DNA of 64,000 bases from Streptomyces sp. HmicA12 (GCF_000373565.1 NZ_KB891850.1:62001-126000); one strand, 5' to 3'. Numbered from the stretch's first letter, positions 8,151 to 17,280 are shown. A program made the numbers and translations. Notes: a model not told the origin generated them from the sequence alone.

Positions 8151-9161
8151 TCAGTCGCCATCGCGGCGCTCGCGCGTCGCCAGCAGACGGCGCAGCGAGT
8201 ACAGCCGGGCCGGGTCCGCGTGACCCTCGGCCACCCAGGCGTCCAGGGCGCAGTCCGGCTCGTCGTGGCTGCACGCGCGCGGGCAGTTCTCCGTGCCGGG
8301 CTCCAGGTCGGGGAAGGCGTGGATGACGCGCGACGGGTCCACGTGGTGCAGGCCGAAGGAGCGCACGCCCGGAGTGTCGATCACCCAGCCCGCGTCGCCC
8401 GACAGGGGCAGGGCGAGCGCCGAGGTCGTGGTGTGGCGGCCGCGGCCGGTGACGGCGTTGACGAGCCCCGTCGAACGCCGGCGGTCCTCCGGCACCAGCG
8501 CGTTCACGAGCGTCGTCTTGCCGACGCCCGAGTGACCGACGAACGCCGTGATCTTGCCGTCCAGCTGCTCGCGGACCCGGGCGACGGCCGTGCCGTCCTC
8601 CAGCTCCTGGCGGCTGGTGACCACGTACGGGATGTCCAGGTCGCCGTACAGGTCGAGGATCTTGGACGGCTCCGCCAGGTCCGACTTGGTGAGCACCAGG
8701 AGCGGGGAGAGGCCGCCGTCGTACGCCGCCACGAGGCAGCGGTCGATCATGCGCGGGCGCGGCTCGGGGTCGGCGAGCGCGGTGACGATGGCGAGCTGGT
8801 CGGCGTTGGCGACGACGACGCGCTCGTACGGGTCGTCGTCGTCCGCCGTGCGCCGCAGCACCGAGGTGCGGCTCGCGATGCGGACGATGCGGGCGAGGGT
8901 GTCCTTCTTGCCGGACAGATCACCGACGACCCAGACCCGGTCGCCCACGATCGCCGCCTTGCGGCCCAGCTCACGGGCCTTCATGGCGTGGACCGGGATG
9001 TCGTCGATGAGGACGGTGAGCCGCCCCCGGTCGACGGTGAGGACCATGCCCTCCGCCGCGTCCTCGTGCTTGGGCCGGATGTTGGTCCGCGGCCGGTTCC
9101 CCTTGCGGTTGGGGCGCTGGCGGATGTCGTCCTCGTCGGTGTTCTTGCCGTAGCGGCGCAT
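8151..9161 (-). CDS. rsgA: Ribosome small-subunit GTPase RsgA
   Basis: Circularly permuted GTPase of 336 residues that assists late maturation of the 30S subunit. An OB-fold comes first (about residues 35-100), then the G domain in permuted order: LTKSDL (G4), GHSGVGKTTL (G1), DTPGVRSFGL (G3), and last a zinc site CPRACSHDEPDC. The ATG at 9161 lies 12 nt after the aroA stop, so the two form an operon. An upstream in-frame start at 9197 would overlap aroA and adds no homology. Confidence 0.93.
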   Translation of the reverse strand: MRRYGKNTDEDDIRQRPNRKGNRPRTNIRPKHEDAAEGMVLTVDRGRLTVLIDDIPVHAMKARELGRKAAIVGDRVWVVGDLSGKKDTLARIVRIASRTSVLRRTADDDDPYERVVVANADQLAIVTALADPEPRPRMIDRCLVAAYDGGLSPLLVLTKSDLAEPSKILDLYGDLDIPYVVTSRQELEDGTAVARVREQLDGKITAFVGHSGVGKTTLVNALVPEDRRRSTGLVNAVTGRGRHTTTSALALPLSGDAGWVIDTPGVRSFGLHHVDPSRVIHAFPDLEPGTENCPRACSHDEPDCALDAWVAEGHADPARLYSLRRLLATRERRDGD

Positions 9162-9172
9162 CGCGATGTCCC

Positions 9173-10489
9173 CTACGCCCCGAGCATTCCGGTCCACATG
9201 GCGGGGAAGTCCGGCAGGGTCTTGGCGGTCGTCGCCACGTTCTCGATCTGAACGCCCTCCACGGCCAGGCCGATGATCGCGCCCGCGGTGGCCATGCGGT
9301 GGTCGTCGTACGTGTGGAAGATCCCGCCGTGCATCCGGCGCGGGCGGATGTGCAGACCGTCGGCGGTCTCGGTCACGTCACCACCCAGCTCGTTGATCTC
9401 CTTGGTGAGCGCGGCGAGCCGGTCGGTCTCGTGCAGGCGCAGGTGGGCGACGCCGCGCAGGCTGGACGGGCCGTCGGCGAGGGCCGCGACGGCGGCGATG
9501 CCGGGGGTCAGCTCGCCGACCTCGCTCAGGTCCACGTCGATGCCGTGGATCGAGCCGGAACCGGTGAACTCCAGTCCCCGCTCGGTCAGTTCGCAGCTGC
9601 CGCCCATCTGCGTGAAGATGTCGCGCAGCGCGTCGCCGGGCTGCGTGGTGCGGGCCGGCCAGTCGGGGATCGTCACCGAGCCGCCGGTGACCAGGGCCGC
9701 CGCCAGGAACGGCTGGGCGTTCGAGAGGTCCGGCTCGATCGTGATGTCGCGGCCGAGCAGGGCGCCGGGGGTGACCCGCCACACGTTCGGCTCGCCGCCC
9801 GACTCCGGGGTGTCGACCTGGGCGCCGACCGCGCGCAGCATGTCGACCGTCATGCGGATGTGCGGCATGGACGGGAGGGAGGAGCCGGTGTGGCGGACCT
9901 CCACTCCCTGGTTGAAGCGCGGGGCCGACAGCAGCAGGGCGCTCACGAACTGGGAGGACGACGAGGCGTCGATCTCGACCTGGCCGCCGTCCAGCGCGCC
10001 GCCGCCGTGCACGGTCAGTGGGAGCGCGCCGCGCCCCTCGTCGTCGATCCGGGCGCCGAGCACGCGCAGCGCGTCGATCACGCCGTGCAGCGGACGCTCG
10101 TACGAACGGGGGTCGCCGTCGAACCGGATCGGCCCGTCGGCGAGTGCCGCGACCGGCGGCAGGAAGCGCATGACCGTACCCGCGTTGCCGACGTCGACCG
10201 TGGCCGGGCCCTGAAGCCCGGACGGGATCACGCGCCAGGCCTCGCCGGAGCCGTCGGGGCCCACGCCCTCCTCGATGCCGACGCCCATCGCGCGCAGGGC
10301 GCCCGCCATCAGCAGGCTGTCGCGGGAGCGCAGCGGGCGGCGCAGCCAGCCCGGCTCGGCGGCGAGGGCGGCCAGGACGAGCGCCCGGTTGGTGACGGAT
10401 TTGGACCCCGGCACCTGGACGGTGGCGTCGACGGCGCCGCTCGCGAGGGGAGCGGGCCAGAGAGCGGTGTGCGCGGGGTTCGTGGTCAT
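9173..10489 (-). CDS. aroA: 3-phosphoshikimate 1-carboxyvinyltransferase (EPSP synthase)
   Basis: Sixth step of the shikimate pathway, transferring the enolpyruvyl group of PEP to shikimate 3-phosphate in the cytoplasm. The 438-residue length is normal. Substrate-binding motifs are visible: VPGSKSVTNRALVLAAL near the N-terminus, GNAGTVMRF in the PEP/glyphosate region, and RLHETDRLAALTKEI near the C-terminus. It precedes rsgA on the same strand, as in other Streptomyces. No regulatory element is evident in the short region shared with the downstream end of the peptidase-like gene. Confidence 0.96.
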   Translation of the reverse strand: MTTNPAHTALWPAPLASGAVDATVQVPGSKSVTNRALVLAALAAEPGWLRRPLRSRDSLLMAGALRAMGVGIEEGVGPDGSGEAWRVIPSGLQGPATVDVGNAGTVMRFLPPVAALADGPIRFDGDPRSYERPLHGVIDALRVLGARIDDEGRGALPLTVHGGGALDGGQVEIDASSSSQFVSALLLSAPRFNQGVEVRHTGSSLPSMPHIRMTVDMLRAVGAQVDTPESGGEPNVWRVTPGALLGRDITIEPDLSNAQPFLAAALVTGGSVTIPDWPARTTQPGDALRDIFTQMGGSCELTERGLEFTGSGSIHGIDVDLSEVGELTPGIAAVAALADGPSSLRGVAHLRLHETDRLAALTKEINELGGDVTETADGLHIRPRRMHGGIFHTYDDHRMATAGAIIGLAVEGVQIENVATTAKTLPDFPAMWTGMLGA

Positions 10490-10525
10490 GCCTTTACTTT
10501 AGTGGGCCCCTGCGGAGCCACCCGT

Positions 10526-11227
10526 TCACCGCCCCAGGAGCCAGCGACCGCCGCCCAGTAGTGAGCACAGTGAGACGGCGTGGAAGAAAAAGAGCCACAT
10601 TCCCGCGGGAACGTGCGTGAGGCGGGAGAGCTGGTCCGCGTCGGAGTCCCCGGCCCCGCCCCGGCGCCGCTTCGACTGCAGCTCGAACGCCGGACGAACA
10701 CCGCCGAGCAGCAGGAACCACACCACCGCGTACGCGAACGCCGCCTGCACCTGCGGCCCCGCCAGCCAGGACACCAGCACGAACGCGCCGCCCGTGACCA
10801 CGACGGTGAGCACCCCGTACGCGTTTCTGATCATCACCAGCATCGCCACGAGCAGCGCCGTCGCCACCCACAGCAGCAGCGTGATGTGCCCGGCCCCGAG
10901 GAGCGCCGCGCCGCCGAGGCCGAGCAGCGGCGGGGCCGTGTACCCGGCGGCCGCGGTCAGGATCATGCCGATGCCGTGCGGTTTGCCGCGGCTGACGGTC
11001 AGGCCGCTGGTGTCCGAGTGCAGCCGGATGCCGTCGAGGCGGCGGCCCATCAACAGGGCGATCAGGCCGTGGCCGCCCTCGTGGGCGATGGTGATGGCGT
11101 TGCGGGAGAGCCGCCAGACGTTGTGCGGGACGATCGCGGCGAGGGCGACGACACCGGTGGCGATCACCACCCACTCGTCGGGGTCGGACTGGGTTCCGAA
11201 GATGCGGTCCCAGAGGCTGGCGTCCAT
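10526..11227 (-). CDS. M50B-like membrane zinc metallopeptidase family protein
   Basis: Polytopic membrane protein of 233 residues with the zinc-binding motif HEGGH (in IAHEGGHGLIALLMG) in a membrane-associated segment, as in the M50B-like family. Five or six hydrophobic segments follow. These proteins resemble site-2 proteases, but the family is short and its substrate is unknown; a second metal ligand in a typical NPDG motif is not obvious. The ATG at 11227 lies 54 bp from the divergent SRAP gene and the gene ends 36 bp before aroA begins, on the same strand. Confidence 0.75.
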   Translation of the reverse strand: MDASLWDRIFGTQSDPDEWVVIATGVVALAAIVPHNVWRLSRNAITIAHEGGHGLIALLMGRRLDGIRLHSDTSGLTVSRGKPHGIGMILTAAAGYTAPPLLGLGGAALLGAGHITLLLWVATALLVAMLVMIRNAYGVLTVVVTGGAFVLVSWLAGPQVQAAFAYAVVWFLLLGGVRPAFELQSKRRRGGAGDSDADQLSRLTHVPAGMWLFFFHAVSLCSLLGGGRWLLGR

Positions 11228-11281
11228 GGGGTTTGCGGGCTCCCGTTCGGTGGGGGGCGTGTTTCTGGCACTGTGGCACGT

Positions 11282-12097
11282 ATGTGCGGACGGTATGCAT
11301 CGAGTCGTAGGCCCGAGGATCTCGCAGGAATCTTTGAGATCGAGAAGTGGGAGCCGGAGGAGGCGTACGAGCCCGACTTCAACGTGGCTCCCACGAAAGA
11401 GGTCTACGCGGTCCTCGATCGCCCCGTGAAAGAGGCCGAGGACCCGCGTCCGGTTCGCCAGCTGCGCAAGCTCAAGTGGGGGCTCGTGCCGTCGTGGGCG
11501 AAGACGCCGGAGGGCGGCGCCCGGATGATCAACGCGCGGGCCGAGACCGTGCACGAGAAGCCGTCGTACCGGAAGGCCTTCGCCACACGGCGCTGCATCA
11601 TCCCCGCCGACGGCTATTACGAGTGGGTGACCGCGACGGCCGAGCGGGACCTGGAGGTCGAGGGCAAGAAGAAGCGGCCGCGCAAGCAGCCGTACTTCGT
11701 GACGCCTGCGGACGGGTCGGTGTTCGCGATGGCGGGCCTGTACGAGTTCTGGCGGGACCGCACGCTGCCGGACGAGCATCCGCTGGCCTGGTGGGTGACG
11801 TGCTCCGTGATCACGCTGGAGGCGGAGACCTCGCCGCTCGGCGTCGCGCCGAAGGAGGGGCCGCGGTCGCTCGCGGACATTCATCCCCGGATGCCGCTGA
11901 TGCTGACGCCGGACCGGTGGGACGCGTGGCTGGACCCGGCGCGGACCGAGGTCGAGGACGTGCGGTCGCTGCTCGCGGCTCCGCCGGAGGGATTGATGCG
12001 GGCGTATCCCGTGTCCACCGCGGTGAGCAATGTCCGCAACAACGGGCCCGAGCTGCTGACGGAGCTGGAGGGGCCGGAGGAGGGGACGCTCTTCTGA
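11282..12097 (+). CDS. Abasic-site processing protein, YedK/HMCES (SRAP) family
   Basis: Protects abasic sites in single-stranded DNA by forming a thiazolidine cross-link through Cys2 once Met1 is removed. The start is fixed by this residue: ATG TGC at 11282 gives MCGRY. The other catalytic residues are Asn34 (FNVAPT), Glu114 (GYYEW) and His201 (HPRMPLML). At 271 residues it is slightly longer than E. coli YedK owing to a charged insertion near residues 120-136. It is divergent from the M50-like gene. It is probably linked to DNA repair, though no SOS box was found. Confidence 0.93.
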   Translation: MCGRYASSRRPEDLAGIFEIEKWEPEEAYEPDFNVAPTKEVYAVLDRPVKEAEDPRPVRQLRKLKWGLVPSWAKTPEGGARMINARAETVHEKPSYRKAFATRRCIIPADGYYEWVTATAERDLEVEGKKKRPRKQPYFVTPADGSVFAMAGLYEFWRDRTLPDEHPLAWWVTCSVITLEAETSPLGVAPKEGPRSLADIHPRMPLMLTPDRWDAWLDPARTEVEDVRSLLAAPPEGLMRAYPVSTAVSNVRNNGPELLTELEGPEEGTLF

Positions 12098-12135
12098 GGG
12101 CGTCACGTTGCCGGGTGCGGGCCCGGTGGGGCTTC

Positions 12136-12227
12136 TCGCGCAGTTCCCCGCGCCCCTGAAGCGTGCGCTGCGCGCAGCCTCCCCTGGGTGAGCGGAGCTC
12201 GTCTCAGGGGCGCGGGGAACTGCGCGA
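12136..12227. repeat. REP-like palindromic element, full copy
   Basis: Two perfectly complementary 24-base arms (12136-12159 and 12204-12227, core CGCGCAGTTCCCCGCG) separated by 44 bases. It lies just after the SRAP gene and before the alpha/beta hydrolase gene. The same unit recurs at 62864-62939, and single or diverged arms at 2504, 18401, 40836 and 55658. It could fold into a long hairpin in RNA and end the SRAP transcript. Confidence 0.85.
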
Positions 12228-12296
12228 CCAGCCACAGACCACCCGCGGCCGCCCACGTTCCACCGACACCCGCCCCCGTTGGGCGATCATGGCCCG

Positions 12297-12944
12297 GTGA
12301 CCCGAACCGAGATCGTCCCCACCGAGACAGGTGACGCCCGCGTCACCTGGTATCCGGGCAGGAACCCGCACCTGGTCCTGGCGGCGAGCCACGGCGCAGG
12401 CGGTGGCATCGAGGCCCGTGATCTGCAGGCCCTCGCCGCGACCCTGCCCGCCCACGGAGTGACCGTCGCCCTGGTCGAGCAGCCCTGGCGCGTGGCAGGG
12501 AAGAAGGTGGCCCCCGCGCCGAAGACCCTCGACACCGGGTGGCGGGGGCTGTGGCCCGCGCTGAGCGGGCCCGGGCTGCCCGTGATCGCCGGAGGCAGAA
12601 GCGCCGGGGCCCGCGTCGCCTGCCGGACCGCCCGGGAGCTGGGCGCCGCCGCCGTGCTCGCGCTGAGCTTCCCGCTGCACCCGCCGGGCAGGCCCGAGAA
12701 GTCCCGGGCCGAGGAACTGATCGGCGCCGGGGTGCCGACGCTCGTCGTACAGGGCGGCAACGACCCGTTCGGGAAGCCCGCCGAGTTCCCGGACCAGGGC
12801 GCGTACGAGCTCGTCGAAGTGCCGTACGGGGACCACGGGTTCGCCGTGCCGAAACGGGCCGACATCGGGCAGGACGAGGCCCTCGACGTCATCACCGGGG
12901 CCGTCGTCACGTGGGTCCGGTCACTCGACCGGCCTCGGGGGTAG
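12297..12944 (+). CDS. Alpha/beta-hydrolase family protein (dienelactone hydrolase-like, KANL3/Tex30 type)
   Basis: Cytoplasmic protein of about 215 residues with an alpha/beta-hydrolase core. The nucleophile elbow is GGRSAGARVA, with the serine in GRSAG; the acid and histidine are likely in VVQGGNDPFG and GDHGFAVP. Family members are uncharacterised hydrolases. The GTG at 12297 is chosen because homology starts there; a TTG at 12279 is in frame, and no clear ribosome-binding site favours either. It lies directly upstream of the sigR promoter, as in S. coelicolor. Confidence 0.75.
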   Translation: MTRTEIVPTETGDARVTWYPGRNPHLVLAASHGAGGGIEARDLQALAATLPAHGVTVALVEQPWRVAGKKVAPAPKTLDTGWRGLWPALSGPGLPVIAGGRSAGARVACRTARELGAAAVLALSFPLHPPGRPEKSRAEELIGAGVPTLVVQGGNDPFGKPAEFPDQGAYELVEVPYGDHGFAVPKRADIGQDEALDVITGAVVTWVRSLDRPRG

Positions 12945-12950
12945 CGCCCG

Positions 12951-12976
12951 GGAATGTCGAGTGCGCGACCACTGTT
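12951..12976 (+). promoter_or_regulatory. Sigma-R-dependent promoter (sigR p2)
   Basis: GGAAT at 12951-12955 and GTT at 12974-12976 are separated by exactly 18 bases, the consensus for the thiol-oxidative-stress sigma factor sigma-R. It lies 48 bases before the ATG of the long SigR isoform. In S. coelicolor an equivalent promoter gives positive autoregulation, making transcripts long enough to encode the unstable sigma-R'. Confidence 0.88.
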
Positions 12977-13023
12977 GTGCGGACTGTCGGTGCACAGAGT
13001 TCGTACGAGAGGAAGTCCGCCGC

Positions 13024-13863
13024 ATGGGTTCGACCATCTGCCCGAGCCGTGCCACCACTCCTGACCTGGAGTGGACGGTGCTGAGCGCGGCCAAGACCGC
13101 TCCTATTCGGGCGGCGGGCGGACCGGATCGTCGTCTATCCTCCGATTCGAGTGGGACCTCTTTGGGTCTCGCGACGTCGTTTGAGGAGGTGGGTCCGGTC
13201 ACAGGGACCGACGCAGGGACCGAACACGGCCAGGCGGACGAGGGGCCCGAGCCGGTGGAGAGCGCTGCCGAGCGCAGCGCGCGCTTCGAGCGGGACGCGC
13301 TGGAGTTCCTCGACCAGATGTACTCGGCCGCGCTGCGCATGACGCGCAACCCGGCGGACGCCGAGGACCTGGTGCAGGAGACGTACGCCAAGGCGTACGC
13401 GTCGTTCCACCAGTTCCGTGAGGGCACGAACCTCAAGGCGTGGCTGTACCGGATCCTGACGAACACCTTCATCAACTCGTACCGCAAGAAGCAGCGCGAG
13501 CCCCAGCGCAGTGCCGCCGAGGAGATCGAGGACTGGCAGCTGGCGCGCGCCGAGTCGCACATGTCGACCGGTCTGCGCTCCGCCGAGTCGCAGGCGCTCG
13601 ACCACCTGCCCGACTCGGACGTGAAGTCGGCCCTGCAGGCGATCCCGGAGGAATTCCGCATCGCCGTCTATCTCGCCGACGTAGAGGGCTTTGCGTACAA
13701 GGAGATCGCGGACATCATGGGGACACCCATCGGGACAGTGATGTCCCGGCTCCACCGGGGACGCCGCCAGCTGCGCGGCATGCTGGAGGACTACGCCCGT
13801 GACCGCGGGCTCGTCCCGGCCGGCGCCGGAGAGTCGGACGAAGCGAAAGGCTCGGGCTCATGA
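13024..13863 (+). CDS. sigR: RNA polymerase sigma factor SigR (long SigR' start at 13024, short SigR at 13189)
   Basis: ECF sigma factor directing the response to disulfide stress. Region 2 runs through YSAALRMTRNPADAEDLVQE and region 4 through EFRIAVYLADVEGFAYKEIA. The GTG at 13189, with GAGGAG just upstream, gives the 224-residue stable SigR. An in-frame ATG at 13024, preceded by GAGGAAGT, adds exactly 55 residues. This matches the 55-residue extension of the short-lived sigma-R' of S. coelicolor, and the sigma-R promoter at 12951 lies upstream of it. The stop overlaps the rsrA start (ATGA), coupling sigma to its anti-sigma. Confidence 0.96.
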   Translation: MGSTICPSRATTPDLEWTVLSAAKTAPIRAAGGPDRRLSSDSSGTSLGLATSFEEVGPVTGTDAGTEHGQADEGPEPVESAAERSARFERDALEFLDQMYSAALRMTRNPADAEDLVQETYAKAYASFHQFREGTNLKAWLYRILTNTFINSYRKKQREPQRSAAEEIEDWQLARAESHMSTGLRSAESQALDHLPDSDVKSALQAIPEEFRIAVYLADVEGFAYKEIADIMGTPIGTVMSRLHRGRRQLRGMLEDYARDRGLVPAGAGESDEAKGSGS

Positions 13864-14150
13864 GCTGCGGAGAGCCGCACGAGACGGACTGCAGTGAGGT
13901 CCTGGACCATCTCTACGAGTATCTCGACCACGAGATGCCGGATCCGGACTGCACCAAGTTCGAGGTGCACTTCGAGGAGTGCTCCCCGTGCCTGGAGAAG
14001 TACGGCCTCGAGCAGGCCGTGAAGAAGCTGGTCAAGCGGTGCTGCGGCTCGGACGACGTGCCCAGCGATCTGCGGGCCAAGGTCATGGGACGGATCGAAG
14101 TGATCCGTTCCGGCCAGGCGACGCCCGACGAGGGCAGTCCGCTCGCCTGA
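13860..14150 (+). CDS. rsrA: Zinc-binding redox-sensitive anti-sigma factor RsrA
   Basis: Binds and inactivates SigR in the reduced, zinc-loaded state and releases it when disulfides form. The protein has 96 residues and carries the ZAS motif His37-x3-Cys41-x2-Cys44 (HFEECSPC). The other cysteines of the S. coelicolor protein are all at the same numbers: Cys3, Cys11, Cys31, Cys61 and Cys62. Cys11 and Cys44 are the known switch pair with zinc ligands around them. It overlaps sigR by 4 nt. Confidence 0.97.
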   Translation: MSCGEPHETDCSEVLDHLYEYLDHEMPDPDCTKFEVHFEECSPCLEKYGLEQAVKKLVKRCCGSDDVPSDLRAKVMGRIEVIRSGQATPDEGSPLA

Positions 14151-14359
14151 GCGGCCGTGAGCCGCGCCGCTCCGGCGCCTCTGTGGCCAACTGCCGCATC
14201 TGAGGTGGGAGTTGGGGGCGCGTTCGCCGCTCGGTTCACTCGATCGTGCTAATCCGGGGTCTTCTGTCCCGGTAATCGACGTGATGCCGCCCGGACGGCG
14301 CGCCCCGCGGCCTAATCTCTGGTCTCCGTGAACTGAGTGTCACGGGGAGGGAGTTGGGC

Positions 14360-15673
14360 ATGCGGTCGGTTCCGCCGGTGGCCGGTGCGTATGTGCTGCT
14401 GACAGCGGGAGCCGGTGCCCTCTGTGCCGCGCCCGCCTTCTTCTCCGACACCTCCTGGCCCGCCGTCGCGCTGCTCGCCTGCGTGTACGTGGGCTGCGGG
14501 CAGGCCGGACGGGCGCCTCGGGGGATGGGGACGTTCTTCCCGGTACTGCTCGCAGGAGCGTTTGTGCTGCCGCCGGCCGCCGCCGCGCTCGTCGCTGTTC
14601 CGGGCGCTCTGCTCGGTCCCGTCGAGCGGCGCCCCAAAGGGCTGCGCCGGGTGTGGCGGGCGGCTCAACTCGCCCTCGCCGTATGGGCGTCCGCGCAGGT
14701 CTTCGGTGCGTTCGGCGGGCCCGAGGCGATCTCCGCGCCGCGATTTCCCTACGCCCTCGCACCCGGCGGCGCCGCCGTCCTCGTCTTCTGCGGGGTGCTC
14801 GCCGTGCTCGACGGGGGGATCCTCGCCGCGGCCGAGCGGGTCCCGCTGCGGGCCGCGTGGCGCGGGTTGCTGCTGCGCTCGCTGGCGCCGGTCGCGGTGC
14901 ACGGGCTTGCCGGGCTCATGATGGCGGTGCTCTGGACGAGCTCGTACGGGCCCGTCTCCGCGCTGCTCATCCTGCTGCCGATGTACATCTCCTGCTGGGT
15001 GTTCGCCCAGTACCAGCGCGAGCGGTCCGCCCATCAGGCGACGATCCGTGCCCTCGTCCAGGCCGTCGACATCAAGGACGGGTACACCCGCGGGCACAGC
15101 GAACGGGTCGGCCAGGCGTCGATGATGATCGCGCGCGAGCTGGGGATGCCGGACGAGCGGGCCGAGGTGCTGCGGTTCGCCGGGATCCTGCACGACGTGG
15201 GCAAACTCGGCGTTCCCACACGGCTGTTGAGGAAGGACGGCCCGCTGACTCCCGAGGAACGGGAGATCATCCAGCTGCATCCCGAGTACGGGCACGAGAT
15301 GGTGCGCGGGATCGGGTTCCTGGGGGAGGCGCGGGCGGCGATCCTCCACCATCACGAGCGGCTCGACGGCAGCGGGTATCCGTACGGGCTCGTCGGGACG
15401 CAGATCCCGGAGTTCGCGCGGGTGGTGGCGGTGGCGGACGCGTTCGACGCCATGACCTCCACGCGTACGTACTCGCGGGCGCGGCCGGTGGAGGTCGCTG
15501 TCGCGGAGCTGGAGCGGTGCGCGGGGACGCAGTTCGATCCGGTGATGGTCGGGGCGTTGGTGCGGGCGCTGCGACGGGAGGGGTGGCATCCGGTGGTGAC
15601 GGCGGACGAGGCGGGCGGGGTGCCCGCGGCCCGGTCCGAAGGGGTGCCGGTGCCGGGGGCGGCGTCGCTGTGA
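14360..15673 (+). CDS. Membrane-bound HD-GYP domain protein, putative c-di-GMP phosphodiesterase
   Basis: Protein of 437 residues with an N-terminal membrane part of six or seven helices (about residues 8-215) and a C-terminal HD-GYP domain (about 230-410). The catalytic signature is complete: HSERV, FAGILHDVGKLG, HPEYGHEM, and HHHERLDGSGYPYGL with the GYP triplet. It should therefore hydrolyse cyclic di-GMP, which in Streptomyces controls development. The ATG at 14360 has GGAGGGAG at good spacing; the in-frame TTG at 14354 is unlikely. A related but degenerate protein follows directly. Confidence 0.88.
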   Translation: MRSVPPVAGAYVLLTAGAGALCAAPAFFSDTSWPAVALLACVYVGCGQAGRAPRGMGTFFPVLLAGAFVLPPAAAALVAVPGALLGPVERRPKGLRRVWRAAQLALAVWASAQVFGAFGGPEAISAPRFPYALAPGGAAVLVFCGVLAVLDGGILAAAERVPLRAAWRGLLLRSLAPVAVHGLAGLMMAVLWTSSYGPVSALLILLPMYISCWVFAQYQRERSAHQATIRALVQAVDIKDGYTRGHSERVGQASMMIARELGMPDERAEVLRFAGILHDVGKLGVPTRLLRKDGPLTPEEREIIQLHPEYGHEMVRGIGFLGEARAAILHHHERLDGSGYPYGLVGTQIPEFARVVAVADAFDAMTSTRTYSRARPVEVAVAELERCAGTQFDPVMVGALVRALRREGWHPVVTADEAGGVPAARSEGVPVPGAASL

Positions 15674-15948
15674 CGGGGCCGGGGGCTGATTCAGGGGTGC
15701 CCGGTGGTGGTGGGCGCGGCTCGGAGCCGGTGCGGGGGGCCGGCGGCGGGGCGCGGGGTGCCGGGGGGCGCCGCCCCGCGCCGGGGTGGCGGCCCGCCCA
15801 GGAGGCGCCCGGCGCCGGGGGCCGCCTTGCCCACCATGCCGCCCAAAGTGGCCGATTGCCCAAGGCGAGGGCGGCCGCGAAGTCGCCCAGGTCGGGGGCG
15901 GCGGGCGACCTGCCGGAGACGGTGGCCGGGGGGACCGAGGCGAGAGCG

Positions 15949-17280
15949 ATGGGCGAGTGGACCAGGGTGGGAGTGGGGGGCGGGTTGCCCAAGGCGTGGG
16001 GTGGGGCCCGGGCGGGGGGTGAGGTTCGGGGGAGGGGGCGGGTGCCTGTGGTGGTGGTGCTTGTGTATGTCGTCGCCGGGGCCGTCACACTGCTCGCTCT
16101 GTGGAGCACCGCGTGGCGGGGGCTCGACGAGCGGGCGATCGCCGTGGGGTTCGGGCTGCTCGTCGCCGTGGGGGAGCTGACGCGGTGGGGCGGGGGCGGG
16201 GACCGGGAGTCGGCGCCGCTCGGGGCCGCGGGGGCGCTGGGGTACGCGCTGCTGGGGGAGAAGGCAGGGGAAGCCACGCACCACGGGGTGCTGCAGGTCG
16301 TCGCCGTCGCCGTCGCGGGCGCGCTCGTCGGGTGCGTACCGCATGTGGCCCGCGGAAAGGGTCCCTCGCTCGATCACATGGCGCGGCGCGTACTGACCGT
16401 GTGGTTCGCCGCGGTCTGTTTCCAACCGCTGTACAACCAGCGCAGGTTGGCGGACTGGTTCGGCGACGGGGCGTACTACGCGCTGGCCGTCGTCGGACTG
16501 CTCGCGCTGACCGGGCTGTGCGACGCCGTGCTCGCCGCCGCCATGTCCCGAGCGCGCACGCGCTGGCCGTTCGGGCCGCTGTTGCGCGACGAGATGCGGG
16601 CCATGCTCGGCATCGGGTCCGCCGTGTGCGCGACGGGGGCCGTCATGGCGCTCGCCGTCGCCGTCGCCGGACTGTGGGCGCTGCCCGTCATCAGCCTGCC
16701 GCTGCTCCTGACCCAGCTGGCCTTCCGGCGCTACTCCGCGGTCAAGGCCACGTACCGGCAGACCATCGCCTCGCTGGCCCGCGCCACCGAGATCGCCGGC
16801 TACACCCCGCACGGGCACGCCCACCGGGTGGCGGCGCTGAGCCGTGCCATAGGGCGTGACCTGGGGCTGTCCGGGCCCGATCTGACCGTTCTGGAGTACG
16901 CGGCGCTGATGCACGACATCGGGCAGCTCTCCCTCGTCGATCCCGTGGCCGAAGGGGCCACCGCGGAGCTGCCGCCCGCCCAGCAGCGGCGCATAGCCCT
17001 CCTCGGCGGCGCCGTCGTCCGGCAGACCGGCGTGGACGCGCAGGTCGCCGTCGTCGTCGAGCGGCAGGCCGATCCGTACCGTGAACAGCCGCTCACCGCG
17101 CGGATTGTGCGGACAGCGAACGCCTACGAGGAGATGTCCAGGGGAACAGGGCCCCAGGGGCCGCTCGCCGCCCTGGAGAAGCTGCGTCTGGCCACCGGCC
17201 GGCAGTACCAGCCGGAGGTGGTGGAGGCGCTCGCGCGGGTGGTCTCGCACCCCGGTCTGAGCCTAGGGTCGGCTGGGTAA
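15949..17280 (+). CDS. Membrane HD-domain protein, degenerate paralogue of the preceding HD-GYP protein
   Basis: Protein of 443 residues with five or six membrane segments and a C-terminal HD domain. HGHAHRV and YAALMHDIGQLSL correspond to HSERV and the HD motif upstream, but the HHERLDGSGYP segment is replaced by VERQADPYREQP. Catalysis of cyclic di-GMP is thus doubtful, and a sensing or partner role is possible. Three starts compete: a GTG at 15670 overlapping the previous stop with a Gly/Ala-rich leader of no known fold, this ATG with GAGG upstream, and a GTG at 16042 with a strong G-rich site just before the first helix. The first gene's direct entry into a helix favours one of the later two. 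Confidence 0.7.
   Translation: MGEWTRVGVGGGLPKAWGGARAGGEVRGRGRVPVVVVLVYVVAGAVTLLALWSTAWRGLDERAIAVGFGLLVAVGELTRWGGGGDRESAPLGAAGALGYALLGEKAGEATHHGVLQVVAVAVAGALVGCVPHVARGKGPSLDHMARRVLTVWFAAVCFQPLYNQRRLADWFGDGAYYALAVVGLLALTGLCDAVLAAAMSRARTRWPFGPLLRDEMRAMLGIGSAVCATGAVMALAVAVAGLWALPVISLPLLLTQLAFRRYSAVKATYRQTIASLARATEIAGYTPHGHAHRVAALSRAIGRDLGLSGPDLTVLEYAALMHDIGQLSLVDPVAEGATAELPPAQQRRIALLGGAVVRQTGVDAQVAVVVERQADPYREQPLTARIVRTANAYEEMSRGTGPQGPLAALEKLRLATGRQYQPEVVEALARVVSHPGLSLGSAG

Noticed and set aside
14653..17280. One reading frame running through both HD-GYP genes
   Set aside because: The first 340 codons are out of frame with the first HD-GYP protein and have no homology; only the part after about 15949 is coding.
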